Positions 17,171-27,010 of a DNA stretch of 41,427 nt are shown one piece after another (position 1 is the first letter of the stretch; every line of letters begins with the position of its first letter). Under the pieces are notes generated by a model. The model was not told the DNA's origin and did not search any database. It saw nothing but the letters and a program-made list of their open reading frames with translations. Position numbers and translations under genes: made by a program. The stretch is from Bacilli bacterium (GTDB lineage Bacteria; Bacillota_I; Bacilli_A; RF39; UBA660): the NCBI GenBank assembly GCA_017435465.1, contig JAFSEX010000042.1, positions 1 to 41,427 on the forward strand. Direction: 5' to 3'.

Positions 17171-18460
17171 ATGTTAGACATTTTAATTACATTTATAATC
17201 AAATTAATAAATATACTTGGAATAACATATATATCATCAAAAATTTTAAATTGTGATATAAATTTTAAAAGACCAAAAAACTATATAAATATTTTAGTAT
17301 CAAGTATTTTATTGTTTTTAGCTAAAACTTATATAATAGATGGATATATAAAATTTCTTTGTTTATATATAATTACATTTATTCTTTCAAATATATTATA
17401 TAAACAAAATATATTTAAAAGTATTATCTCTAGTATATTTACTTTAATCATAATTACAATTTCCGAACTATTATGTTCATTAATCTTGACTATGTTTATA
17501 CAAAATTATAATCAAATAGTTAATAATACTATATTTTATTTAATAGTAAATATTATAATTATAATTACTGCGTGTATAATAACAACACTTAATAAAACTA
17601 AACTTAATAAATTTATAGAAAAAATAAACATAAATAATGATTTGTCATTTTTTATAATTACTTTAACATTTACTGCAATATTAATTAATCCTATATTAAA
17701 CTTAATAAATAATAATATAAATATTTTTTCAGTAGGTATCATTATTTTGTTTTCTATAACATATATCTATATTTTATTTTTATTAAAAAACAAAAAGATG
17801 GAAAACAAATATAATGAATTATATAGTCAAGTGAATATATATGAACAATTAATTGAAAAATATATTAAACTTAATCATCAACATAAAAATAATTTAGTAT
17901 TAATTAAATCAATGATTGAAAATAAATGTAATAAAGATGTTATTAATTATATTAATGATATTATAGGAGAAACTGATATTTATAAAGATGAGTTCAAAAT
18001 AATAAAATCAACTATATTTAAAGGTTTTTTAAACAATAAATTAAGTGTTATAAAAGAACAAAAAATAAATCTTCATTTAGAAATAAGTAATAGTATTAAA
18101 AAAATTGATATTGATAAAATACTACCTAAGAATAGGATTAATGATTTTTATAGTATCTTAGGTATTATTTTAGATAATGCAATTGAGGCAACCGTTAATT
18201 GTAAAGATAAAATTATATCTATAGATATGTATTTAAATAATAACCAATATATAATTAATGTTTCTAATACATTTAATAATGAAGTTAATTTATATGAAAT
18301 AGAAAAGAAGGGGTATTCAACCAAGGGAAAAGATAGAGGATATGGTTTAAGTATTTTAAATGATATAATAAATAAATCTTCTATTTTTGAAATAAAAAGA
18401 GAAATTATAAAAAATATTTTTAGTTGTGAATTAATAATTAATATGAAGGAGAATGAATAA
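17171..18460 (+). CDS. AgrC-like sensor histidine kinase (GHKL type)
   Basis: 429 residues. Six or seven hydrophobic helices (~5-205) form a peptide-sensor-like membrane domain, followed by a coiled linker and a dimerisation/phospho-acceptor region LNHQHKNNLVLIKSM (~235-250), the H-box form of the AgrC/HPK10 group. The ATP-binding part has an N-box GIILDNAIEA (~335) and a G-box DRGYGLSILNDII (~385). Kinases of this group usually sense cyclic autoinducer peptides. It is paired with the LytTR regulator upstream; the start at 17171 was chosen because the ATG at 17162 touches the ribosome-binding site AAAGG. Confidence 0.85.
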   Translation: MLDILITFIIKLINILGITYISSKILNCDINFKRPKNYINILVSSILLFLAKTYIIDGYIKFLCLYIITFILSNILYKQNIFKSIISSIFTLIIITISELLCSLILTMFIQNYNQIVNNTIFYLIVNIIIIITACIITTLNKTKLNKFIEKININNDLSFFIITLTFTAILINPILNLINNNINIFSVGIIILFSITYIYILFLLKNKKMENKYNELYSQVNIYEQLIEKYIKLNHQHKNNLVLIKSMIENKCNKDVINYINDIIGETDIYKDEFKIIKSTIFKGFLNNKLSVIKEQKINLHLEISNSIKKIDIDKILPKNRINDFYSILGIILDNAIEATVNCKDKIISIDMYLNNNQYIINVSNTFNNEVNLYEIEKKGYSTKGKDRGYGLSILNDIINKSSIFEIKREIIKNIFSCELIINMKENE

Positions 18461-18461
18461 A

Positions 18462-19322
18462 ATGAAAAAAGTAAGAAAAGCAGTAATTCCAGTTGCAGGT
18501 ATGGGAACACGTTTTTTACCTGTCACAAAAGCAGTACCAAAGGAAATGTTACCAATTGTTGATAAACCAACATTACAATACATTATTGAAGAAGCAGTTA
18601 ATAGTGGTATAGAAGAGATACTATTAATTACTTCACCATATAAAAAATGTATTGAAGATCATTTTGATAGAAGTTATGAATTAGAAAATAGACTAATAAA
18701 AAATGGTAAAGTAAAAGAAGTAAAAATGGTAGAGGATATTTCTAAACTTGCTAAAATATATTATATTAGACAAGGTGAACCACAAGGTAGTGGACATGCT
18801 ATATCATTGGCTAAAACTTTTGTTGGTAATGAACCATTTGCGGTACTTTATGGTGATGATATAATGTATTCAGATAACATACCAGTATTAAAACAATTAA
18901 TTGATAAATATGCAGAAAATGGATCTTCTATCATTGGTTGTTTAGAAGTAGATAGAAGTATAGTAAATAGATATGGAATAATAAAATATAAAGATAATGA
19001 CAATATTAAAATAGAATCAATAATAGAAAAACCAAGCATTGAAGAAGCTCCATCAACTTTGGCAGGTCTTGGAAGATATATTTTAAATCCCGAAATATTT
19101 GATTATATTGAAAAATTGGAACCTGGTAAAAATGGTGAATATCAATTAACTGATGCAATGAAAGAAATGATGAAAAATTACGATTATGAAGTTTGTAAAA
19201 TAGATGGTATCTATTATGATACTGGAAGTAAAGAAGGATATTTAAGAGCAAATATTGAATATGCTTTAAGAAGAGAAGATTTAAAAGATTATATTGATAA
19301 TTACATGAAAGAACATAAATAG
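18462..19322 (+). CDS. galU: UTP-glucose-1-phosphate uridylyltransferase
   Basis: 286 residues, the usual length for GalU/GtaB. It makes UDP-glucose for glycolipids, teichoic acid decoration and other wall polymers. The nucleotide-binding N-terminus KAVIPVAGMGTRFLPVTKAVPKEMLPI is unmistakable; QGEPQGSGHAI, YGDDI and LEPGKNGEYQLTDAM are further family blocks. An ATG at 18453 overlaps the kinase stop and sits 1 nt from AAGGAG, so the start at 18462 (10 nt spacing) was chosen. It appears co-transcribed with the kinase. Confidence 0.96.
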   Translation: MKKVRKAVIPVAGMGTRFLPVTKAVPKEMLPIVDKPTLQYIIEEAVNSGIEEILLITSPYKKCIEDHFDRSYELENRLIKNGKVKEVKMVEDISKLAKIYYIRQGEPQGSGHAISLAKTFVGNEPFAVLYGDDIMYSDNIPVLKQLIDKYAENGSSIIGCLEVDRSIVNRYGIIKYKDNDNIKIESIIEKPSIEEAPSTLAGLGRYILNPEIFDYIEKLEPGKNGEYQLTDAMKEMMKNYDYEVCKIDGIYYDTGSKEGYLRANIEYALRREDLKDYIDNYMKEHK

Positions 19323-19337
19323 AAATCGGTGAATTTA

Positions 19338-20435
19338 ATGAATTATATTAACACACTTAATGATGAACTAAAAAATTACTTATTAATACTATGTAAAAAA
19401 GATAAAGAAACATTTGATGGATTATCAAAATATTTAAATGATTATATAAATACTAAACCATTACAAAGGCTAAAAGGTATTGGACAATTTTGTGGAGTTG
19501 ATTATCAAAAATTACCTATACATGACGTTAAATATTGGTATTCAAGATTAGATCATAGTATTGTTTGTGCATTTATGACTTATAATTATACTAGTGATTT
19601 AAAACAAACTTTAGGTGCCTTATTTCATGATGTAGGTACACCTGTATTTAGTCATTGTATTGACTTTATGTTAAATGATTCTAAGAACCAAGAAAGTTCA
19701 GAAAAAAGTATATATGATATTTTAAAAAGGTCTAATGATGTTTTGGATTTGTTAAAAAGAGATAATATAACACTAGAAGAAATTACTCAAATAGAAAAAT
19801 ATCCAATTGTAGAAAATAAAAAACCAAAAATTTGTGTTGATAGACTAGATGGAATTTTAACTACTGGATTAGTGTGGGGTAGATATTGGAATATAGATGA
19901 TATTGAAAAAATATATAATAGTACAATAATTTCTAAAAATGAAAATAAGGAAGATGAAATATCATTTAATAATATTGAAGTTGCCGAAATGTTTTTTGAT
20001 GGTGCATACAAATATAGTATGATGCTTCAAGCTAATGAAGACAAAATAAGTATGAATTTTTTAGGAGATATTGTTAAAAAAGCAATTGATAAAAATATAA
20101 TAACATATGATGAATTATATATATTAGACGAAAAAGAAATGATTGAAATATTTGAGAGTAGCAATAACATTGTCTTGGAAATGTGGAATATATTTAAAAA
20201 TTTGGACAAGGTTTATAATAGTGATGAAAAAAATGATTCAAAATATTGTATTTCACTAGATGCTAAAAAAAGATATGTAAATCCATTATGTAACATAGAT
20301 GGTAAAATAAATAGATTATGTGATATATCTTTGAAATCTGCAAATCTATTAAAAAAATATATGAAATATAAGGATACAAAATATGCTTATATAGATTATG
20401 ATATTAATAACAAAATTAGGAAAATTGAATTTTGA
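19338..20435 (+). CDS. HD-domain (dNTPase-like) phosphohydrolase
   Basis: 365 residues. The N-terminal half follows the dGTPase/SAMHD1-type HD pattern: KPLQRLKGIGQF, then SRLDHSIVCA (metal His), LFHDVGTPVFSH (the HD pair and following His), and a later Asp in CVDRLDGIL. These enzymes hydrolyse dNTPs or phosphate esters; the substrate here cannot be told. A GTG at 19329 is part of TCGGTGA, so the ATG at 19338 was used. It follows galU by 15 bp and its TGA stop overlaps the -35 box of the antisense RNA promoter at 20432. Confidence 0.82.
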   Translation: MNYINTLNDELKNYLLILCKKDKETFDGLSKYLNDYINTKPLQRLKGIGQFCGVDYQKLPIHDVKYWYSRLDHSIVCAFMTYNYTSDLKQTLGALFHDVGTPVFSHCIDFMLNDSKNQESSEKSIYDILKRSNDVLDLLKRDNITLEEITQIEKYPIVENKKPKICVDRLDGILTTGLVWGRYWNIDDIEKIYNSTIISKNENKEDEISFNNIEVAEMFFDGAYKYSMMLQANEDKISMNFLGDIVKKAIDKNIITYDELYILDEKEMIEIFESSNNIVLEMWNIFKNLDKVYNSDEKNDSKYCISLDAKKRYVNPLCNIDGKINRLCDISLKSANLLKKYMKYKDTKYAYIDYDINNKIRKIEF

Positions 20436-20460
20436 CAATCCTATAAAAATATGATATCAT
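20432..20460 (+). promoter_or_regulatory. Promoter of the putative antitoxin RNA
   Basis: A perfect TTGACA (20432-20437) and TATCAT (20455-20460) with a 17-bp spacer predict a start near 20467, on the strand opposite to the small toxin gene. Confidence 0.7.
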
Positions 20461-20466
20461 GTATTT

Positions 20467-20580
20467 GTCAAGGAAACTTGCATAAAATAAAAAAGGGAAT
20501 ACTTAACTTCGCGTGTTAAGTATTTGCCTTAATAAACAGTATGAAGCACTTAATCTATGGATTAAGTGCTGTTTCTCTTA
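20467..20580 (+). ncRNA. Putative antisense antitoxin RNA
   Basis: Predicted ~110-nt transcript with two strong hairpins: AATACTTAAC/GTTAAGTATT (20498-20524) and AGCACTTAAT/ATTAAGTGCT (20545-20570), the second followed by GTTTCTCTTAT as a weak terminator tail. No reading frame of note lies in it. It is complementary to the 3' part of the toxin mRNA read from the other strand, the layout known from Bacillus bsrG/SR4-type type I systems. Ends are inferred from promoter and hairpins. Confidence 0.6.
20485..20524 (-). terminator. Terminator of the putative toxin mRNA
   Basis: On the - strand AATACTTAAC and GTTAAGTATT enclose a 7-nt loop and are followed by CCCTTTTTTATTTT, a good T-tract. Confidence 0.7.
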
Positions 20581-20673
20581 TATAGTATACAGTTTTACAA
20601 TAGTAAAAAGTAAGGCTATTAGCAAGAAGATAATAATGATTAAAACAAAGATTAAAAAATCCTTCTTATACAT
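20578..20673 (-). CDS. Small hydrophobic peptide, putative type I toxin (31 aa)
   Basis: A 31-codon gene on the - strand, too short for ordinary ORF lists. The peptide starts MYKKDF, continues as an unbroken run of Leu, Ile, Phe, Val and Ala of about 20 residues, and ends IVKLYTI: one membrane-spanning helix with charged ends. A strong Shine-Dalgarno (AAAGGGG, 20683-20689) lies 9 nt upstream of the ATG. Promoter, leader, gene and terminator form a complete ~245-nt unit. Size, single helix and an opposing RNA at the 3' end are the marks of type I toxins, which depolarise or disturb the membrane. I do not recognise a named family, so the toxin role is inference. Confidence 0.7.
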   Translation of the reverse strand: MYKKDFLIFVLIIIIFLLIALLFTIVKLYTI

Positions 20674-20736
20674 AACTATCAGCCCCTTTCTAGAAGAAAG
20701 CAGGCAAGCACTTAACAGTTAAATATTCCTAAACAA

Positions 20737-20765
20737 AGTATACCATAAGTTAACTATACAGTAAA
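20737..20765 (-). promoter_or_regulatory. Promoter of the putative toxin mRNA
   Basis: On the - strand: -35 TTTACT (20765-20760), 17 bp, -10 TATACT (20742-20737). Transcription would start near 20730, giving a leader of ~57 nt before the toxin ATG. Confidence 0.7.
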
Positions 20766-20787
20766 TATATTTTATAAAACAATGAAT

Positions 20788-20813
20788 AAAAAATCCAAGT
20801 TTTGGATTTTTTT
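20788..20813. terminator. Bidirectional terminator between the toxin locus and ligA
   Basis: AAAAATCCAA and TTGGATTTTT form a short hairpin flanked by A- and T-runs. Confidence 0.65.
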
Positions 20814-20864
20814 CTTTAATATATTTCTTAAAATAGTATATATGTGATACAATTATTATTGTAA

Positions 20865-22862
<1,998 letters not shown>

Positions 22863-22883
22863 AAATGTAAACAAAATAATAAA

Positions 22884-22913
22884 TTGTTAAATTTTATTGA
22901 AATATGATATAAT
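22884..22913 (+). promoter_or_regulatory. Promoter of the 22951 gene
   Basis: TTGTTA (22884-22889), 18 bp, TATAAT (22908-22913). Confidence 0.6.
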
Positions 22914-22950
22914 GTTATTGTTATAAATACGTATTGGAAGGGGAATTATC

Positions 22951-24909
22951 ATGAATGAACAAAAGATAGAAGAAATTCAAAATAGGGTAAATTATTTATT
23001 AGAAAAAGCTAAAAATACTACAAGAGGTAGTTTTAGTCTTGCACGTGATATGAATCAAGTTATGAGAGAAGATTTAGAGGAATATAATGCTCTTACAAAA
23101 ATGTTGGAAATTATTAATGACAATACTAGAGAAAATGGTATTCCATTTATCAATGTTGAAGGCGCAATTATAAAAGAAACTAATAGATTAGATTATTTAA
23201 ACGCGTTAGAAAGAACAGCTCTTTTATCACATCCTGAATCAAATATAGAAAATACTATTGAAGAATTAGATAATAATGGAATTGAGAATGATGAAATAGA
23301 ACAAAACATAAATAAAAGTGATGAAGAAGAAAATTTAGAAGAATTATCACCAATTGAAACAGCCCCATTAATTGATAATGATGAAAATGTTCAGCCATTA
23401 TTACTTAATCCAGCACCAGAACCATTATTACTTAATCCAGCATCAGAAGAAAAAATTGAAATTGAAAAAGGAACTGAAAATGAAGAGGAACAAGTAGAAG
23501 ACATAAAAAAGGAAAATAATCTTATACCGGGAACTAATATAGAAAAACCTAGAAAAAAAAGAGAAGATGAAAGTTACGAAGACTATGAAGATTATTTAAA
23601 AGAACATTATAAAAAATATGGTATTGGTAATAATGAAGTAGAATATTATCCTGGAACAGAAATTCCAAAACCAAGAGATAAATATCCACATGAAATTTTA
23701 GATGGAGTAGCAGCAACAGATCCATATTATGATGATATGTTAAATTATTATGCAGAAAAATATAAACCTACACAAAATACAGAAGAAACTGAAATTGATG
23801 AGGATGAACATGAGGTTGTTGGAGTTAGAAAACCAGAAGGATTCTTAAAAAGACACAAAAAAGCATTGTTAATTGCTGCTGGTGTAACTGCTGTGGCTCT
23901 TCTTGCACAACCAGTTATAATTCCTGCAATAATGCATGCTAACTCAGTATTGTGGAGTACTTCACTTGCAAAAGCATTTCCTGCTATTCAATCGTTTTTG
24001 CATGGTTGTAACAGTGTATTAGGAAATTTAATTGGTGCTAGTTTTGATAAAGTAACTGGTATTTGGACAGCTGCTGCTGGAACAATTAATGCAGATGCGG
24101 CTTCGGCAAGTTTACTTAGCGCTTTAGCAACTCATGCAGTAGGAATAGGTTCAGTTGCTAAGGTGGCAAAAAAAGCATGGAATGCTTGGAAAAACAGAAA
24201 ATCAAAGAAAAAAGAAACAATTGAAGAAAATGAACCAAAAATTGAAAATACAGAAGAAGTATCAATTGATGAAAAAGAAAGTGATGATAAAACAATAAAT
24301 ATTGAAAATAGTAATGATTTAAGTTTAGAAAATATTGCCTCTAAAAAGAATTATTATATTAATGCCCAAACAAAAGTAGCTCCACAATTTCAAGCAGCAA
24401 CACAACAAATTCTTGCTGATTTAAATAGAATGCAAGATATAATAACAAACGGAAAAAATACTCCTAATTCTAATGTTGTAGATTTTAATGGTAATATGAT
24501 AGTATATGATGATGTGTTGGAATTTAAGGAATTAGCAGATAAATATAAATTTGAATATAAGGTAGATAATAATTTAATAAATGATATTATAAGTAAAAAG
24601 AATACTGCTGAAAATACTAACAAAGAAGAAGTAGAAATAAACAGTGAGGTAGAAAAAGAAGATGTTCCAAAAATAACAAATGATATAGAAAAAAATGATG
24701 AGATTTCAGATCTAAAAGAAGAAATAGATAATGGAGAATTATCTGAAAAAAATGTTGATAAAGAAGAAGATATTAATTCAATGTCAACATCAGAAAAAAT
24801 TGAAAATCTAGAAAATATGAAAAAAGAATTTTTAGAAAAAATTAATAATGCTTCTAATGGTGAAAAATTAGAAAATATTGAAGAAAATTTTGGAGGTATG
24901 CATAAATGA
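22951..24909 (+). CDS. Large acidic protein with central membrane segment, unknown function
   Basis: 652 residues, not recognised. Plan: a charged helical N-terminal part (~1-95) starting NEQKIEEIQNRVNYLLEKA; an acidic low-complexity stretch (~100-200) with a small repeat, LLLNPAPEP/LLLNPASEE; a segment with Tyr-rich motifs, DESYEDYEDYLKEHYKKYG and TDPYYDDMLNYYAEKY (~210-270); a basic-flanked hydrophobic and Ala/Gly-rich region (~295-410, opening HKKALLIAAGVTAVALLAQP); and a long acidic, coiled-coil-like C-terminus with a GKNTPNSNVVDFNGN block. No N-terminal signal peptide is seen. The TD.YYDDM motif recurs in the 25592 protein. The start of the next gene overlaps the stop (ATGA), so the two are coupled. 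Confidence 0.7.
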   Translation: MNEQKIEEIQNRVNYLLEKAKNTTRGSFSLARDMNQVMREDLEEYNALTKMLEIINDNTRENGIPFINVEGAIIKETNRLDYLNALERTALLSHPESNIENTIEELDNNGIENDEIEQNINKSDEEENLEELSPIETAPLIDNDENVQPLLLNPAPEPLLLNPASEEKIEIEKGTENEEEQVEDIKKENNLIPGTNIEKPRKKREDESYEDYEDYLKEHYKKYGIGNNEVEYYPGTEIPKPRDKYPHEILDGVAATDPYYDDMLNYYAEKYKPTQNTEETEIDEDEHEVVGVRKPEGFLKRHKKALLIAAGVTAVALLAQPVIIPAIMHANSVLWSTSLAKAFPAIQSFLHGCNSVLGNLIGASFDKVTGIWTAAAGTINADAASASLLSALATHAVGIGSVAKVAKKAWNAWKNRKSKKKETIEENEPKIENTEEVSIDEKESDDKTINIENSNDLSLENIASKKNYYINAQTKVAPQFQAATQQILADLNRMQDIITNGKNTPNSNVVDFNGNMIVYDDVLEFKELADKYKFEYKVDNNLINDIISKKNTAENTNKEEVEINSEVEKEDVPKITNDIEKNDEISDLKEEIDNGELSEKNVDKEEDINSMSTSEKIENLENMKKEFLEKINNASNGEKLENIEENFGGMHK

Positions 24910-25187
24910 TAGTAGATACAGTAATTGATTTAGATAATAATAAACATTATTTACTACTGGACGAAACAATGATTGAAGATAAAAAATATTTTTTTGCAGT
25001 AGGTGTTAAAGAAGATTTATCATCGCCAACTAATGAATATGTATTTATAGAAGAAATAACTAAAAATGGAAAGTTATACGCAAAAGAAGTAAAAGATAAA
25101 AAAATCAGTGATTTCTTATTAACAATATTTACCAAAAATTATGTTGAATATGTAGAAAAGATAGAAGCTGGAGAAGAAGAATTTTAA
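24906..25187 (+). CDS. Small beta-rich protein, DUF1292-like (paralogue 1)
   Basis: 93 residues. The pattern, a short strand (VIDLDNNKHYLLLDE), a KKYFFAVGV strand, a variable loop, EYVFIEEI and a final helix (ISDFLLTIFTKNYVEYVEK), resembles the DUF1292 family. It is shared with the genes at 26191 and 27011 and with the start of the 26476 gene. ATG overlaps the preceding TGA, and GGAGG lies 9 nt upstream, so it is translated with the 22951 protein and probably acts with it. Function is unknown. Confidence 0.65.
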   Translation: MIVDTVIDLDNNKHYLLLDETMIEDKKYFFAVGVKEDLSSPTNEYVFIEEITKNGKLYAKEVKDKKISDFLLTIFTKNYVEYVEKIEAGEEEF

Positions 25188-25195
25188 TGAATTTT

Positions 25196-25225
25196 AAAAA
25201 TCCATATTCATATGGATTTTTATAT
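25196..25225 (+). terminator. Terminator after the first module
   Basis: AAAAATCCATAT and ATATGGATTTTT (25196-25207, 25210-25221) around TC, followed by a T-rich stretch; the A-run on the left could make it bidirectional. Confidence 0.75.
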
Positions 25226-25239
25226 TTTTATATATATAA

Positions 25240-25374
25240 GGAAAGCGTGTTAATTTAAAAATAAGAGAATGGGTATGTGAAAATTGTAGAATGAAACATG
25301 ATAGAGATATAAATGCAAGTATAAATATAATGTTTGAAAGAGTAAAAATATATATGAAAGAACAATTAGTTTAA
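25240..25374 (+). pseudogene. tnpB: C-terminal remnant of an IS605-family TnpB
   Basis: Only the last ~44 codons of TnpB remain, in frame from 25240 to the TAA at 25372-25374 with a stop just before. The remnant reads REWVCENCRMKHDRDINASIN, the second half of the TnpB zinc finger (WxCxxC) with the conserved HDRDINA that holds the last RuvC aspartate. The rest of RuvC and the N-terminus are gone, so it cannot be an active nuclease. It is followed by an IS605-type right end (next entry). It lies between two related gene modules in accessory DNA. Confidence 0.9.
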
Positions 25375-25482
25375 GATAAGTTTAGGAAAAATAATTAGGG
25401 TAGCAACTATCCGAGCTTGGTCTATGGAGGAGCACAAGTTCCTACGAAGTAGAAATATCTTACCGTGAGGTAAGATATTCAA
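25375..25482 (+). mobile_element. IS605-type right end with omega-RNA-like scaffold
   Basis: The ~108 bp after the TnpB remnant have the look of the transcribed end of IS605-family elements: GAGCTTGGTCTATGGAGGAG, then AAGTTCCTACGAAGTAGAA, then a perfect 10-bp hairpin ATATCTTACC/GGTAAGATAT (25455-25478, loop GTGA) and TTCAA (25478-25482), the usual right cleavage motif. In active elements this segment is the scaffold of the guide RNA, with the guide read from DNA just beyond TTCAA. It is better preserved than the gene it belonged to. Confidence 0.75.
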
Positions 25483-25591
25483 AATTTATTTTGACTTTTG
25501 TTCTAAATTTACACAAATAAATGAAAAAAACGAAAAAATATGATATAATATTCTATATAATAACGAAAAGAATAAGGAAGGGGTATTTCTT

Positions 25592-26191
25592 ATGAACCAA
25601 GAAGAAATTATGAAATGTTTAAATTGTTTGGAAACTCAAATTGAAGAACAATACAATATGATTATGCATTTGAAGAAAACTATTGAAATTGAAAAAAAAT
25701 TATATTTGTCAAAAATTAAAGTCTTAGAAAGTGAATTAGAATTATTAAAAAATCAAAATACAGACCTTAATCTATTTAATCAAACATCTATAAATGAACT
25801 TACTGATAAAAAAAACGGTAATATAGATGATGACTTGAAAGAAGAATCATTAGAAGCTAAAGATTTTGAAGATGAAAATACACCAGTATTTGATAAAGAA
25901 TCATTATATGAAATTTTAGATAACCTTGATAAAACTGATTCATATTATGATGATATGATTAAAAATTTTTCTAAAATATATATAACTAAACCTAGTGAAC
26001 AAGACGGCAAAATATTTACAATTACAAATGCATTTAGTCCTGTAAATACATGGACAGAGAGTTTCAAAAAAAGTGAAAAATGGAAAAAAGCATATAGGTG
26101 GTTATTACCTAATGCTATGGTTGGAGCAATCAATTTGAGCATTGCAAAAAATAAAGAATTAGAAATAGAAGAAATAGGGGGTACTTTATAA
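25592..26191 (+). CDS. Coiled-coil protein related to the 22951 gene
   Basis: 199 residues, unknown function. An N-terminal coiled coil (~10-65, opening LNCLETQIEEQYNMIMHLKK) is followed by an acidic linker and then TDSYYDDMIKNFSKIYITKP (~133-152), which closely repeats the TDPYYDDMLNYYAEKY stretch of the 22951 protein. A basic amphipathic end (SEKWKKAYRWLLPNAMVGAI) replaces the membrane region. No signal peptide. An extended -10 (TGATATAAT, 25541-25549) and GGAAGGGG precede it. Its stop overlaps the next start by one base (TAATG), repeating the coupling seen in the first module. It looks like a shortened, diverged copy of that module. Confidence 0.65.
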   Translation: MNQEEIMKCLNCLETQIEEQYNMIMHLKKTIEIEKKLYLSKIKVLESELELLKNQNTDLNLFNQTSINELTDKKNGNIDDDLKEESLEAKDFEDENTPVFDKESLYEILDNLDKTDSYYDDMIKNFSKIYITKPSEQDGKIFTITNAFSPVNTWTESFKKSEKWKKAYRWLLPNAMVGAINLSIAKNKELEIEEIGGTL

Positions 26192-26424
26192 TGGATTTTC
26201 AAAAAGATCAAATTGTAACTTTAGACAATAATGAAAATTATTTTGTTGCAAATACAGTGGATTACAATGGAACAATATATGCACTGCTTGTTAATGTTAA
26301 TAAAGATGATGATTATATGATTGTGAAAAGAATAAATGAAAATAATGAAATAACAATAGAATTAGTAGAAAATGACGATGAATTAACAACACTATCATTT
26401 CTATTACAAAAAAATACAAATTAA
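26191..26424 (+). CDS. Small beta-rich protein, DUF1292-like (paralogue 2)
   Basis: 77 residues. It aligns with the 27011 product along its whole length: a KDQIVTLDNNENYFVANTVDYN start, a Y-A-L-hydrophobic strand (IYALLVNVN), DDDYMIVKR and an end helix. It overlaps the preceding stop by one base, so it is coupled to the coiled-coil gene exactly as 24906 is coupled to 22951. Function unknown; a small partner of the larger protein is a fair inference. Confidence 0.65.
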   Translation: MDFQKDQIVTLDNNENYFVANTVDYNGTIYALLVNVNKDDDYMIVKRINENNEITIELVENDDELTTLSFLLQKNTN

Positions 26425-26457
26425 AGATTACATGAGTTTTCATATAGTCTTTTTTTA
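26423..26457 (+). terminator. Terminator after the second module
   Basis: AAAGATTACATG (26423-26434) pairs with CATATAGTCTTT (26441-26452), with one mismatch and one G-U, then a T-run. Confidence 0.65.
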
Positions 26458-26475
26458 ATAAAAGGTGAGATAATA

Positions 26476-27006
26476 ATGGAAGATAACGGAATAATACAAA
26501 TAAAGGATATACATGGATTAAAGAAAAAATATAAAATAGTAACTTGTTTAACAGTTACAAAAACTAACAAAGATTATTTAATATATACAAAAAATAGTGA
26601 TTCAGATACTAATATAGTACTTTGTGTATCAGAATTAATACAAAATGATAAAAATATTATAGAATTAGTGAAAGTAAAATCCGAAAATTTATTGATTGAA
26701 ATAAAAAATATATTAGTTGATATTATTAATAAAAAATATAATAAAGAAAAATATATATTAAAGAAAATAAATACAAAATTAGAGTATTTGTTTATAGGTA
26801 ATAGAAGTTTAGAAATTTCTAATAAACTATACAAAATATTAAAAAAAGATTATAATTCTAATAAAGATGTTAGACAAACAATTTGTTTTGATAAATATCA
26901 AAAAGAATATACTATTGAAAAAATGGAAATTGCTGATACGGATTTTATAAATAAGTTAATACATAGTGATAATTATATTAATTTGATCAAAAACCTTGAG
27001 AGGTGA
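26476..27006 (+). CDS. Unknown protein with DUF1292-like N-terminal half
   Basis: 176 residues. The first ~80 (IKDIHGLKKKYKIVTCLTVTKTNKDYLIYTKNS...KSENLLIEIKNILVDII) follow the strand and helix order of DUF1292-type proteins, with the DYLIYT strand and an end helix. The second half (~85-176) is Lys/Ile-rich and helical, unlike anything I know. AAAGGTGAG precedes the ATG. It ends on TGA 4 bp before the next paralogue, which starts from GAGAGGTG inside its last codons. It belongs to the same expanded local family. Confidence 0.55.
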   Translation: MEDNGIIQIKDIHGLKKKYKIVTCLTVTKTNKDYLIYTKNSDSDTNIVLCVSELIQNDKNIIELVKVKSENLLIEIKNILVDIINKKYNKEKYILKKINTKLEYLFIGNRSLEISNKLYKILKKDYNSNKDVRQTICFDKYQKEYTIEKMEIADTDFINKLIHSDNYINLIKNLER

Positions 27007-27010
27007 ATAT

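Noticed and set aside
20513..20722. A 69-codon + strand frame between the HD gene and ligA
   Set aside because: It starts within a hairpin loop, has no ribosome-binding site and runs antisense through the small toxin gene, whose own signals explain the region.
25240..25374. A functional small zinc-finger protein
   Set aside because: It has no start codon or ribosome-binding site and matches only the tail of TnpB, so it was called a remnant.
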